Source: an archaeon
GTDB taxonomy: Archaea > Thermoproteota > Nitrososphaeria > Nitrososphaerales > Gagatemarchaeaceae
Direction: 5' to 3'
Length of the DNA stretch: 64,000 nucleotides
Assembly (NCBI GenBank): GCA_021848045.1
Contig: JAJZNC010000046.1
Coordinates: 1 to 64,000, forward strand
Below the pieces are notes generated by a model. That model made no database searches, was not told the origin of the DNA, and saw only the letters and a program-made list of their open reading frames with translations. Every line of letters begins with the position of its first letter. Position 1 is the first letter of the stretch. Both the position numbers and the translations under genes were made by a program. This document shows positions 1 to 8,528 of the stretch, piece by piece.

Positions 1-2
1 GT

Positions 3-563
3 TCCCAAGGCCTCGAGGCTCCTTGCAAAGCAACTGGGCGTCGAGCTACATATTACGTAAAACAAGGAGAGTTACGGATTAATTCGAACTTGACTCTCCC
101 GAACAGCGCTCTCGTCGGGCCCTCGTTCAAGATAGTTGGAGTTCGCATTAATGAGGGACCTCCCCAATGGTCGACTACGATCTACGTGCGGGACGGGCCC
201 TTCTCGAACGGGACTACGACCATTCCTGAAATCCTTGGTGGAACTGATATCGCTCTCGTAGAATCTCCCGCTCCTGCGGGAACAGACAACCAAACTCTGG
301 CACAATCATTGGGAGTTGCGACTCCAGTTTGCAGTACAAACGCCGGCATAACGACATGCCAGACATCAACGGAATCCGGTTCGAGCTACATAACAAGTCA
401 GAACGGAGTCGCAATACTTGTCAATCCGCGAGGAAATTCGTTGACCCTTCTCGACGCGAGCAATCACGAGTGGGTGAGCGTCTTGGGAGAATCGTATACC
501 GTAAACCAACTCCTGAGTTTCGTGAATCCAATTACGCTCGAATCAACGTCGGCGGCGGGTTGA
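3..563 (+). CDS. Hypothetical protein, 5' end outside window
   Basis: The reading frame is open from base 3 to a TGA at 561-563, so the gene begins before the window; a TTG at 90 is the only internal start-like codon and has no convincing ribosome site. The visible 186 residues are rich in Ser, Thr, Asn and Gly with an SPAPAG stretch and no transmembrane segment at the visible end. This looks like the C-terminal part of an extracellular or surface protein, in keeping with the two large secreted proteins that follow. I do not recognise a family. Base composition is less GC-rich than the core genes to the right, as in much of this island. Confidence 0.5.
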   Translation, partial: SQGLEAPCKATGRRATYYVKQGELRINSNLTLPNSALVGPSFKIVGVRINEGPPQWSTTIYVRDGPFSNGTTTIPEILGGTDIALVESPAPAGTDNQTLAQSLGVATPVCSTNAGITTCQTSTESGSSYITSQNGVAILVNPRGNSLTLLDASNHEWVSVLGESYTVNQLLSFVNPITLESTSAAG

Positions 564-1316
564 TTCGACCCTTTGACCAGAGACTGATGAGAAAGCGCGC
601 CAGCTCGAGGGGCATGGGAGACAGGTGCGTGTTTAGGTGTCCTGGACGTATCTCTTGAAAGCGTCAAGCTCACCGACGCCTAAGATACCCGCTGGAATGG
701 AATCACGTTGAGACTACCTGCTAGGCAACCGTAGAATGGAACTCGGTCGTGCGGCCGCCGGGATTCGGGTGCTGTTGCGTCAGCGGGTGACGACGGTCAG
801 CATCCGAGCTTGCATAACCTGAAGATGCATTATCATCACTGACAGTCTCTAGCTTGTAGCATAAATCGGCCCTTTCTGCTCGACGGTGCAGAGATGTGAA
901 ACTGTCACGCTTAGGGCGTTTTTGCAAAGGCCAGAAATTAACACAGAGGTGGTCGTATCAGGAATTATGCTACAAGCTAGACAGTCTCGACTTATTTATA
1001 TTCCGCAGCCCGGTGGGGCGAGGTATATTCATATGATGTGGAACAGTGTACCAGAAGAATGTTCTTCGAGAAGAGACTGTTCCGTTGGCGCTTCGGCACT
1101 TCGAGCGAAACCTGATCCTGCAGACTGCGCCGGCAACAGTCGGCAGGTTGACGACGGCGGTTCACTTGTGCAGCGTCCTAACATTATTGAAGCCGACTGC
1201 GAGCTCGGCCTTCTCGCCAAAGGACGTCGAGACAGCGCGCTCCTGCTGTGGGCGGGCATCATAACGCCCCTTCCTCGGCCGTCCGTATCATCGAGTTCGC
1301 GGAGTTTGAGAGTCTG
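564..1316. other. Gene-free stretch carrying a MITE and a TATA-like site
   Basis: Open frames here lack family features and look like chance frames. The stretch holds the 130-bp inverted-repeat element described separately (850-979). Directly after it, bases 990-1000 contain a TATA-like run (ttatttatatt), which could be the promoter for the secreted protein starting at 1317, with a long leader. Confidence 0.5.
850..979. mobile_element. MITE: 130 bp, 15-bp terminal inverted repeats, 9-bp target duplication
   Basis: The left end (850-864, tagcttgtagcataa) is the exact reverse complement of the right end (965-979). The element is flanked on both sides by the same 9 bases, gacagtctc, at 841-849 and 980-988. 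A perfect inverted repeat inside a perfect direct repeat is the signature of a transposon insertion. The 130-bp body encodes no protein, so it must be mobilised in trans. Target duplications of 8-9 bp are typical of IS256/MULE-like transposases, one broken copy of which lies at about 37.8 kb; that link is inference, as I could not find the same terminal repeats there. Confidence 0.8.
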
Positions 1317-2738
1317 ATGGGGGAGTTCCAAGCAAGGAAGCCGTCTTCCCCCCTCGTCCTCTTCCTCCTTCTAGCCTCCTCCTTCATGGTCTTCGCAGTA
1401 GTGGCAGCGCCCCCGGCCGCGCACGCCCAAAGCGTGATCTCGATCACCACGTCGGACGGCTCGACGGTGTGCAACGGTACCAACACTGGATCCCTCATAG
1501 ACGGGTCGTGGAGCGGTAGCACCTGCACGGTCTCGCCTAATCTCACCATCCCGTCAGGGACTACGCTGGACGTGGGCGCGGGGGTGACCGTCACGGCAAG
1601 CTTCGGGTTCTCCAACTCCGGCACCATCAACAACGCGGGGACGGTGAGCGCCGGCGGCAACGGCATCTCCAACTCCGGCACCATCAACAGCTATGGGACC
1701 GTGAGCGGCACCGGCGTCGCCGGCGTCGCCGGCATCTCCAACTCCGGCACCATCAACAACAACGGGACGATGAGCGGCAGAAGCGACAGCGCCGTAGCCA
1801 TCTCCAACTCCGGCACCATCAACGACTATTGTGGCGTCACGCTGTCGGACACGTCTTACGGCGGCCCCTCCCCCAACGCCATCTCTTGCTATACCGTCAC
1901 ATTCGACCAGAGCGGCATCCCCTCAGGCGTCACCTGGGGCGTGACCGCCTCTTGGGGTCCCTTTGTCCTTCCCGAGGACCACACAGGGACAGGGGCGAGC
2001 ATCACCGTGCAGCTCACAGGGTCCCTCACCTACGCCTATGACACCCCGGTGACGAGCTCAGACGTGAGCTACGACTGCACAGGGTGCTCGGGCACAACCT
2101 CCGTCAATGGTGACACGACCATCACGGCGACCTACTCGCAGGTGATATCCCTCGGCTTTATCACCTCGGATTTTTCGACCCTGCAATCAGACCTGAAGGG
2201 CAACTTCACGAGCCTGTCTGGCACCCTCGGCGGCCTCAAGACCGCCGTCTCGGGTCTATCGACGACGCTCACCGACGTATCCACGTCCGTGACATCCGGC
2301 TTCTCCACCGTCGAGACGGACCTCTCCAGCATAGAGAATACACTGAGCGGGATTTCGTCCCAGATCACCGGCCTCCAGTCCAGCGTCTCAAAGTTGGGGC
2401 AGCCTACCCAGGAGGTCACGGGCGACGGCGAGAGTACCCTCACCCCCGCCTCGAGCACCGCCACCGTCTTCACGAGCCCCTCCGGTCAGCTCGGCACCGT
2501 GACCGTGGGCCTGAGCACCACTGGCGTGGGACATAAGGACTCCGTCACCATCAGATACTACACCAGCCCGTCGAATCCTGCCCTCTTCATCCAAAAGACC
2601 TTAACCTCCAACGGAGACACGCCGGGATTCACCGACAGCGCGCCTGCATGGAAGGTCGTGTTGGTGGCTTCGTTCGGGTCGAAGACGGGGAGCATCACCG
2701 TAGACTGGGCTTATTCGGCTTTGGAGCCGCCGTCATAG
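1317..2738 (+). CDS. Secreted repeat-rich surface protein (coiled-coil type)
   Basis: The chosen ATG at 1317 gives a protein that starts directly with a signal peptide: a basic segment (ARK), a hydrophobic core (VLFLLLASSFMVF) and an AHAQ cleavage site near residue 38. The frame stays open to 1248, but that extension would bury the signal. Residues about 90-180 form imperfect repeats of the type NSGTINNxGT, a beta-solenoid-like pattern found in adhesins. A central region of alternating Ser/Thr/Leu heptads (FSTLQSDLKG onward) resembles phage-fibre coiled coil, and the last 110 residues form a Thr/Ser-rich beta domain. It is probably displayed or released outside the cell. It is a paralogue of the next gene, and its role is unknown. 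Confidence 0.85.
   Translation: MGEFQARKPSSPLVLFLLLASSFMVFAVVAAPPAAHAQSVISITTSDGSTVCNGTNTGSLIDGSWSGSTCTVSPNLTIPSGTTLDVGAGVTVTASFGFSNSGTINNAGTVSAGGNGISNSGTINSYGTVSGTGVAGVAGISNSGTINNNGTMSGRSDSAVAISNSGTINDYCGVTLSDTSYGGPSPNAISCYTVTFDQSGIPSGVTWGVTASWGPFVLPEDHTGTGASITVQLTGSLTYAYDTPVTSSDVSYDCTGCSGTTSVNGDTTITATYSQVISLGFITSDFSTLQSDLKGNFTSLSGTLGGLKTAVSGLSTTLTDVSTSVTSGFSTVETDLSSIENTLSGISSQITGLQSSVSKLGQPTQEVTGDGESTLTPASSTATVFTSPSGQLGTVTVGLSTTGVGHKDSVTIRYYTSPSNPALFIQKTLTSNGDTPGFTDSAPAWKVVLVASFGSKTGSITVDWAYSALEPPS
1338..1468 (+). repeat. Signal-peptide DNA cassette, copy 1
   Basis: These 131 bases match 2775-2905 with a single substitution (in the cttccccc/cttctccc run). They encode the signal peptide and the first mature residues of both secreted proteins. 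Identity drops sharply just after the shared tcgacggt. Confidence 0.9.
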
Positions 2739-2759
2739 GGAAGGAGTGGAACGTCGAAC

Positions 2760-5700
2760 ATGTTCATGGCGACGAAGCCGTCTTCTCCCCTCGTCCTCTT
2801 CCTCCTTCTAGCCTCCTCCTTCATGGTCTTCGCAGTAGTGGCAGCGCCCCCGGCCGCGCACGCCCAAAGCGTGATCTCGATCACCACGTCGGACGGCTCG
2901 ACGGTCTGCGCCGGCTCCCTCGGGGGGACCTGGAACGGCACGTCTGACGCATGCAACCTGTCTGGAACTCTCACGATTTCCTCGGGGACGACCTTGGACA
3001 TAGCCTCGGGGGTGACCATAACCGCCACCGACGGCGGCTTAACCCCCACCGGCAACGGCATCAACAACGCCGGCACCATCAACAATAACGGGTCGATGAG
3101 CGGCACCAGCAGCGGCACTGACACCGCCACTGGCACCGGCATCTCCAACTCTGGCACCATCAACAATAACGGGTCGATGAGCGGCACCGGCACCGGCACC
3201 GGCATCTCCAACTCTGGCACAATCAACAACAGCGGGACGATTAGCGGCACCGGCACCGGCGGCGGCTTCACCGGCACCGGCACCGGCATCTCCAACGGCG
3301 GAACCATCAACAACAGTGGGTCGATGAGCGGCGCCGGCACCGGCGCCTACGACACCAGCATCTACAACGCCGGCACCATTAACAACGTCGGGACGATGGA
3401 CAACAGCTACAACGCCGGCACCATCAACCTTTACTGCGGCGCCCCGCTATCGTCCTCGTTTATTTCGTCCATCGACCCTGGCACCTCCCCCCACACCTTC
3501 CCCTGTTACACCGTCATATTCGACCAGGGCGGCATCCCGACCTCCGGCGTCACCTGGGGGGTCACGGTGTCCTGGGGTCCCTTCGTCCTCCCCGTGGACA
3601 ACACCGGGACAGGGGGGAGCATATCAGTGCAGGCCACGGGGTCCCTCACCTACTCCTATGACACTTTCACCACCAGCTCCGGAGTGAAATACAGTTGCAG
3701 CGCCGGGTGCACTGGCACAGCCTTGGTCACAGCTGATACATCATTCGTCTTCACCGCAGGCTACGCAGCCTCCGTCACCTCCACCACCACGTCGGTCGGA
3801 TGCACTGACCCAGACATCAAGGTCGGCTCCACCACCCCCTGCGGCGCCACCGTGACAGGGTACACGGAGTCGATGGCTGGCGAGTTGGTCACCTTCTCCC
3901 AATCTGGAGGCGCGGGGACCATCTCCTTCCCGTCGGGGGACACCTGCAAACTCATAACGTTCACCCCGTCCACAGGCGGGTCGTCCATAACCGGCTGCGG
4001 CGCCCCTGTCACCGTCGAAGGAGGCAGCCCGGGACGCGTCACCCTAGAGGCGTCCTACCCCGGGGACTCGAGCAACCCAGCGAGCAAGGGGACCACGTCC
4101 TTGACAGTCACTTCGGCCCTGTCCGTGGGCGCCCTCTCCGCTACCCACAACCCGGTGGACGTGGGCCAGGCTACCACGATCTCGACCTCCGGCGCCACCG
4201 GCGGGACGGGGACTTACACCTACGCGTGGACTAACCTCCCGTCGGGCTGCGGCAACTCAGACACTCCCTCCGTTGACTGCACTCCCGCCGCAACTACAGG
4301 TTCCCCCCTCACGGTCAGCCTCACCGTGACTGACGGGAACGGTGACACTGCAACGGCTACCCTTTCCCTGGCCGTCGACCCGGCGCTCGACGCCGCGCCC
4401 TCTGCAACTCCCAATCCTGTGTACACAGGAGGGACCACTACCCTGTCGGCAGGGGCTTCAGGCGGATCCGGCACGTATGCTTCGTTCGCATGGTCGGGCC
4501 TTCCGTCCGGGTGCAGCGGCTCGAGCGCCTCATTCAGCTGCGCTCCGACCTCCGATTCCGGCAGCCCGTATACCGTGCAGGTTGTGTTGACCGACACAAA
4601 CGGCAACACGGTGACCAAGACGTTCTCCCTCACGGTCTACCCTCCCCTCTCTGCCGGCACCATCGCGGTTTCCCCCAACCCGGCTGACGTTGGCCAGTCG
4701 GTTACCTTCACGGCGTCGCCGAGCGGCGGATCAGGCATATTCAGCACCTATACCTGGAGCGGGCTACCTGAGGGGTGCACGGCACCGAACTCCGCTACCG
4801 TCACCTGCACCCCCGGCACCGCCGCGGGATCGCCCTTCTCCGTCAGCGTGTCGGTCACCGACTCGAACGGCGGCACAGCGACGAGCAGCGCGCTTTCGTT
4901 CACCGTTGACGCAGACCCGACGGTCGCTGTCACGACCGCTGGACCGCTAACCTACGGCGCCGGTCAGCCAGCGGCCGCCCTGTCTGCCGCCGTGACATAC
5001 TCTGGATTTAACACCGCCTCTGTCGAGTGGTACAGCTCCGCGTCGTCCTCCTGCTCCAGCTCCTCTCTCGACACGGGGGCCTCGGGGCTGTCATTCACGC
5101 CGGGCACCGCTTCGACCGGCACGACCTACTACTGCGCCGTGGTCTCGGACTCGGGAGTCTCGGGGTATCATTCGGCGTCCAACGCGGTGGAGGTGGTCGT
5201 CAGCCCTGCGAGCCCTTCCACGACCACTGCGCTCTCCTCGTCGAGCGTAGTCGTGGGCAGCCCGGCTACCGATACAGCCTCGCTCTCGAATGGATACAAC
5301 CCCAGTGGAACGATCACATTCACGGTCTACTCCGACAGCGCGTGCACCCAGGCCGTCTCGGGGTACAGCAGTCAGGTGAGCGTGAGTGGCAACGGCCCGT
5401 ACTCCTCCGCCCCCTTCACGCCCACGAGCGCCGGGACCTACTACTGGACAGCGGCCTACAGCGGCGACCACAACAACAATCCCGCCAGCAGCGCGTGCGG
5501 AAGCGCGGGTGAGGTCCTCACCGTGATCAAGGCGAGCCCGACGCTCTCAACATCCGCGTCTCCCGCTTCGATGCCCTTCGGAGGCTCGGCGTCTGACGCA
5601 GCCAGCCTGAGCGGCGGGTACGCCCCGACCGGGACTGTCACCTACTCGGTGTACTCGGACAACGCGTGCCAGAGTCCAGCGAGCGGCTACACCTCCAGCA

Positions 5701-6731
5701 CCGTCACTGTGGCCGGAGACGGACAGGCGCCCGCTTCGGGTCCATTCACCGCCTCCGCTGTAGGCACGTACTACTGGCGCGCAACCTACTCCGGCGACGC
5801 CAACAACAACGGCTTCACCACGTCCTGCGGCGCCACCGGGGAGACCCTGACCGTCAACCCGCGCACGACCTCACTGACAGTCTACTGTCCGACCACCGCT
5901 GTGAATCAGGCGACCATCTGCACGGTGGACGTGGCTGACACGGACACCGGCACCGCGATAACGCCGACCGGGACGGTCGACAGCTTCAGCGACGGAGGAG
6001 CAGGAGGGACCTTCGGCTCTTCCAGTTGCATCCTCAGTTCGGGTTCGTGCACCTTCACCTATACTCCGGCCCCTGGCTCTGCTGGCGCCACAATCACGAT
6101 TAGCGCGAAGTATGAGCACGACTCGGTCCATCAATCGAGCTCCGGGAGCGGCAGCCTGGTCCCGACCAAGCGCACCACCTCGAACAGCATCGCGTGCCCG
6201 ACCACTCCGGCTGGAATCGCTACCACCTGCACCGTCACGGTCACCGACTCGAACGCCGGGACAGCCATCACGCCCACCGGGACGGTGGACGCCTTCTCCG
6301 ACGGAGGCGCAGGAGGGACCTTTGGGTCGGCAAGCTGCAGCCTCTCCTCTGGCGAGTGCACCTTCACATACACGCCGCCCGTAACTGCCGCAGGGACGAC
6401 CATAACGATAAGCGCTACGTACGAGGGGGACTCGACCCACCTTGCGAGTTCCGGAGCTTCGACGCTGACCGTCGAGACGCCTGCTCAGGCGGTACAGGCA
6501 CTGACTAGCCTGGTGGGTACGATGAACCTTCCCCACGGCACTGGGACCAGCCTGGTTGCGAAGCTCAACGCGGCGCTGAATTCGATAAACTCCGGGAATA
6601 ACAACGCGGCGATAAACCAGCTTAGCGCATTCATCAACGAGGTCAACGCCCGGAGTGGCAAGGCGATCACTCCGCCCCAGGCGCAAATGCTGACAGCAGA
6701 CGCCCAAGCCATCATAGCGGCCCTTTCCTGA
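2760..6731 (+). CDS. Giant secreted protein: TINN repeats, Ig-like repeats, C-terminal FIMAH-like domain
   Basis: This 1323-residue protein starts 21 bases after its paralogue, preceded by an aaggag ribosome site. Residues 1-36 are a signal peptide identical to that of the upstream protein. Residues about 95-225 contain six or more copies of an N-x-GTINNxGxMSG repeat. From about 330 to 1240 there are many Ig-like or PKD-like repeats with GTYYW and TSSCG signatures and regularly placed Cys pairs. The last 80 residues match the FIMAH pattern (SLVAKLNAAL, QLSAFINEV, GKAI), found at the C-terminus of many secreted microbial proteins. There is no C-terminal membrane anchor. The architecture points to an adhesin or extracellular matrix protein. 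Coding by the island suggests an accessory, variable trait. Confidence 0.88.
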   Translation: MFMATKPSSPLVLFLLLASSFMVFAVVAAPPAAHAQSVISITTSDGSTVCAGSLGGTWNGTSDACNLSGTLTISSGTTLDIASGVTITATDGGLTPTGNGINNAGTINNNGSMSGTSSGTDTATGTGISNSGTINNNGSMSGTGTGTGISNSGTINNSGTISGTGTGGGFTGTGTGISNGGTINNSGSMSGAGTGAYDTSIYNAGTINNVGTMDNSYNAGTINLYCGAPLSSSFISSIDPGTSPHTFPCYTVIFDQGGIPTSGVTWGVTVSWGPFVLPVDNTGTGGSISVQATGSLTYSYDTFTTSSGVKYSCSAGCTGTALVTADTSFVFTAGYAASVTSTTTSVGCTDPDIKVGSTTPCGATVTGYTESMAGELVTFSQSGGAGTISFPSGDTCKLITFTPSTGGSSITGCGAPVTVEGGSPGRVTLEASYPGDSSNPASKGTTSLTVTSALSVGALSATHNPVDVGQATTISTSGATGGTGTYTYAWTNLPSGCGNSDTPSVDCTPAATTGSPLTVSLTVTDGNGDTATATLSLAVDPALDAAPSATPNPVYTGGTTTLSAGASGGSGTYASFAWSGLPSGCSGSSASFSCAPTSDSGSPYTVQVVLTDTNGNTVTKTFSLTVYPPLSAGTIAVSPNPADVGQSVTFTASPSGGSGIFSTYTWSGLPEGCTAPNSATVTCTPGTAAGSPFSVSVSVTDSNGGTATSSALSFTVDADPTVAVTTAGPLTYGAGQPAAALSAAVTYSGFNTASVEWYSSASSSCSSSSLDTGASGLSFTPGTASTGTTYYCAVVSDSGVSGYHSASNAVEVVVSPASPSTTTALSSSSVVVGSPATDTASLSNGYNPSGTITFTVYSDSACTQAVSGYSSQVSVSGNGPYSSAPFTPTSAGTYYWTAAYSGDHNNNPASSACGSAGEVLTVIKASPTLSTSASPASMPFGGSASDAASLSGGYAPTGTVTYSVYSDNACQSPASGYTSSTVTVAGDGQAPASGPFTASAVGTYYWRATYSGDANNNGFTTSCGATGETLTVNPRTTSLTVYCPTTAVNQATICTVDVADTDTGTAITPTGTVDSFSDGGAGGTFGSSSCILSSGSCTFTYTPAPGSAGATITISAKYEHDSVHQSSSGSGSLVPTKRTTSNSIACPTTPAGIATTCTVTVTDSNAGTAITPTGTVDAFSDGGAGGTFGSASCSLSSGECTFTYTPPVTAAGTTITISATYEGDSTHLASSGASTLTVETPAQAVQALTSLVGTMNLPHGTGTSLVAKLNAALNSINSGNNNAAINQLSAFINEVNARSGKAITPPQAQMLTADAQAIIAALS
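2775..2905 (+). repeat. Signal-peptide DNA cassette, copy 2
   Basis: Second copy of the 131-bp block at 1338-1468, with one mismatch. Synonymous positions are conserved as well as the protein, so the copies were made or homogenised recently. Confidence 0.9.
3055..3430 (+). repeat. In-frame tandem repeats (ggcaccatcaacaa units)
   Basis: Units of about 54-75 bases carry the recurring core ggcaccatcaacaa and encode N-x-GTINNxG. Spacers of gcaccggcaccggc vary in copy number between units. A related shorter block lies at 1605-1830 in the upstream paralogue. The simple spacer runs are likely slippage sites that change protein length in frame. Confidence 0.8.
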
Positions 6732-7357
6732 GCCAAGATGCGGTCGGGGTTCCACCCCCTGCGAGGAATCTGTCCCTTCAGGATCGAACCCTTGGTCTCT
6801 AAACCGCACCTTTCATAGTACCAAAAATTACCAAGCGAGCACGAGGCCAAATTAGTATCAGAAATGGCGATGGATGTGCCAGCCGAGTACTATCAACGCG
6901 GCTTTGTCGTGAGCGAAGACGGCTACTCGACATCCATTATGCGCGTTTACCCGAACATCGACCTGAGCCTACCGAGCGCGCTTCGCGAGGTATGCCTCTG
7001 CAGCACCACATCGGCTCTCCTGATAATCACGGCGTCCTCTGAGATGACAGCGATGAGCCGCGTCCCGGACCTCTGCCTCACCTCCGGTGGCAGCTGGACC
7101 GCCTCCCTTTGGAAGCACCTTGGCAACCGCGATGATGGGGTCGTCTGTTTCCGTGATCTCACCTGCAGCCGCTCCGGTCCTTCATCTAGTTAGTGTCCAT
7201 GCTGCTCTTTGGCGTCGGCCTGCTAAATCCAGAGCCTTGCTCAAAGCCTGCTGAGGATGACGGCAGGAATTGATTCCGAGCGCCTGTGAGTTGGTGTACG
7301 AACTGCGTGAGCAGGCGTTCGTCAAGCGTAAATACCAAAGACGCTAATCACTTTGAG
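6732..7357. other. Gene-free stretch of about 600 bases
   Basis: An open frame exists at 6864-7193 on the plus strand, but its translation has no recognisable pattern and it competes with a minus-strand frame, so I do not call it. On the minus strand, bases around 6776-6805 contain ggttcgatcc next to a gtttagagac motif, resembling a T-loop beside a Leu-type anticodon loop. The arms do not pair, so it is at most a tRNA fragment. Confidence 0.4.
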
Positions 7358-8212
7358 ATGGCGTCGTCGCTTGGGAAGATGACTTTCCCGAAAGGAGCGG
7401 ACAAGAAGCTGCTCACCGACCTGGCGAACAGATCATTTGAGAACCTGATGAAGGAGTTCGAGCGCAAGCAGCGAGAGCTCCAGCGAGCTTCGAGAACTAG
7501 GAAGGAGATGATCGTCTCTTCGCAGGCAATCCTTGGCCTGAAGAAGCCTGCCATCGCAGAACTCAGCAGCAAGGCAAAGGCGCGTTACGAATCCGCTCTG
7601 GCCCAGAGACCCAAGGCAGGAGCGCTTCGCCCCATCGCAAGAGCGTCGACCTACGGCGCCGGCGGAATTAACTACCCACCGTACTCCTTCCCGTGGAATG
7701 GAGGTATATCGTGCGGTGGGCTCTCAACATGCTCCCAGTACGGTCCCAACGCGAGCAGCGGGCAGATAGGCGCAGACCTGGGAGGAACCGGGGCCACATC
7801 CGCTTCGTCATGGGATGGTATAGCGCTGTGGTACTACTCGCAGGCAAATGCCCCGATGGTGATATCGACACAAGCAGCCGTATATGGACAGGGGTACGCC
7901 AACGCTGACATTTACGGCTATGTCTACGCGTACGGGGACTTGGAGTTGCTGGTGTACGATGGTTCCGGCAACCAGGTGGCCGGCACGGTGAACGTGATAT
8001 ATGATCAATCGGGCAGTTTCATCTACAACAATACCTACTTCAACGGCAACATGTACACTGCCAACGTCAGCGTCCAGCTCGCCGCCAATCAGTGGTACGT
8101 CGTCTACGTCGGCTCGTACGACTACGTCGATCTCGGCGCTGCTGCTGGGGCGCAAGTCAACCTGGACACCTTCGTCCAGCAGATAGCCATATGCGACTCG
8201 TGCCCCGGCTGA
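7358..8212 (+). CDS. Hypothetical protein, helical N-terminus and aromatic beta domain
   Basis: I chose the ATG at 7358 (MASSLGKM); an upstream GTG at 7286 would add 24 residues. The first 90 residues are strongly charged and predicted helical (KEFERKQRELQRASRTRKE). The rest is Gly, Ser, Tyr and Trp rich with alternating patterns such as YGYVYAYGDLELLVYDGSG, as in a beta-sandwich that binds carbohydrate or an interface, and ends with a CDSC pair. No signal peptide is visible, which is odd for such a domain. I do not recognise a family. It sits in the island between the surface proteins and the mobile-element remains. Confidence 0.65.
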   Translation: MASSLGKMTFPKGADKKLLTDLANRSFENLMKEFERKQRELQRASRTRKEMIVSSQAILGLKKPAIAELSSKAKARYESALAQRPKAGALRPIARASTYGAGGINYPPYSFPWNGGISCGGLSTCSQYGPNASSGQIGADLGGTGATSASSWDGIALWYYSQANAPMVISTQAAVYGQGYANADIYGYVYAYGDLELLVYDGSGNQVAGTVNVIYDQSGSFIYNNTYFNGNMYTANVSVQLAANQWYVVYVGSYDYVDLGAAAGAQVNLDTFVQQIAICDSCPG

Positions 8213-8236
8213 TCCATGCCGCTCTGCATTCCAGAT

Positions 8237-8521
8237 TCACACCGTATCCTGCCGGGATAGCTTCCTCGACAGCTCGGAAGGCTCGTATCCGTTCCCGACC
8301 TTACGAAGCATCCCGGCCTCTGTCAGCACCCTCGGGTGCCTTGAGACGGACCTCTCGCTCATGTAGTTGCCTGTGGCGCTTGAGGAGCACCCCCTCGCGA
8401 TTTCTTCCCTGCTGGTATAGCCGTTCTCGATGATGTACATGAGCACCGCCTCTACGTCATTCCAGAGTTCAGCTCGCTGTGGTTCCGGCAAAGCCGGCTG
8501 TTCGTCACTTTTCACTTTCAT
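8237..8521 (-). CDS. Small winged-helix DNA-binding protein
   Basis: The 94-residue product has the spacing of a winged helix: a helix (ELWNDVEAVLMYIIENGY), then TSREEIARGCSSS as the first part of the HTH, then a recognition-like helix (SERSVSRHPRVLTEAGML) and a short wing (RKVGNGYEPSEL). The start ATG at 8521 lies 8 bases after the stop of the broken ATPase on the same strand, so the two were probably one operon of the integrated element. This frame itself has no interruptions. It may be a regulator or a replication-linked factor of the element; the target is unknown. Confidence 0.55.
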   Translation of the reverse strand: MKVKSDEQPALPEPQRAELWNDVEAVLMYIIENGYTSREEIARGCSSSATGNYMSERSVSRHPRVLTEAGMLRKVGNGYEPSELSRKLSRQDTV

Positions 8522-8528
8522 TCCTGTC

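Noticed and set aside
886-1317. Plus-strand open frame of 143 codons before the first secreted protein
   Set aside because: It runs through the right half of the MITE and its translation has no family features or plausible fold.
6776-6805. tRNA-like T-loop (ggttcgatcc) next to a Leu-type anticodon loop on the minus strand
   Set aside because: Neither the T stem nor the anticodon stem pairs and no acceptor stem exists; at most a fragment left by an old integration.
6864-7193. Plus-strand frame of 109 codons after the giant adhesin
   Set aside because: No recognisable motif, poor codon pattern and a competing minus-strand frame; kept as gene-free.
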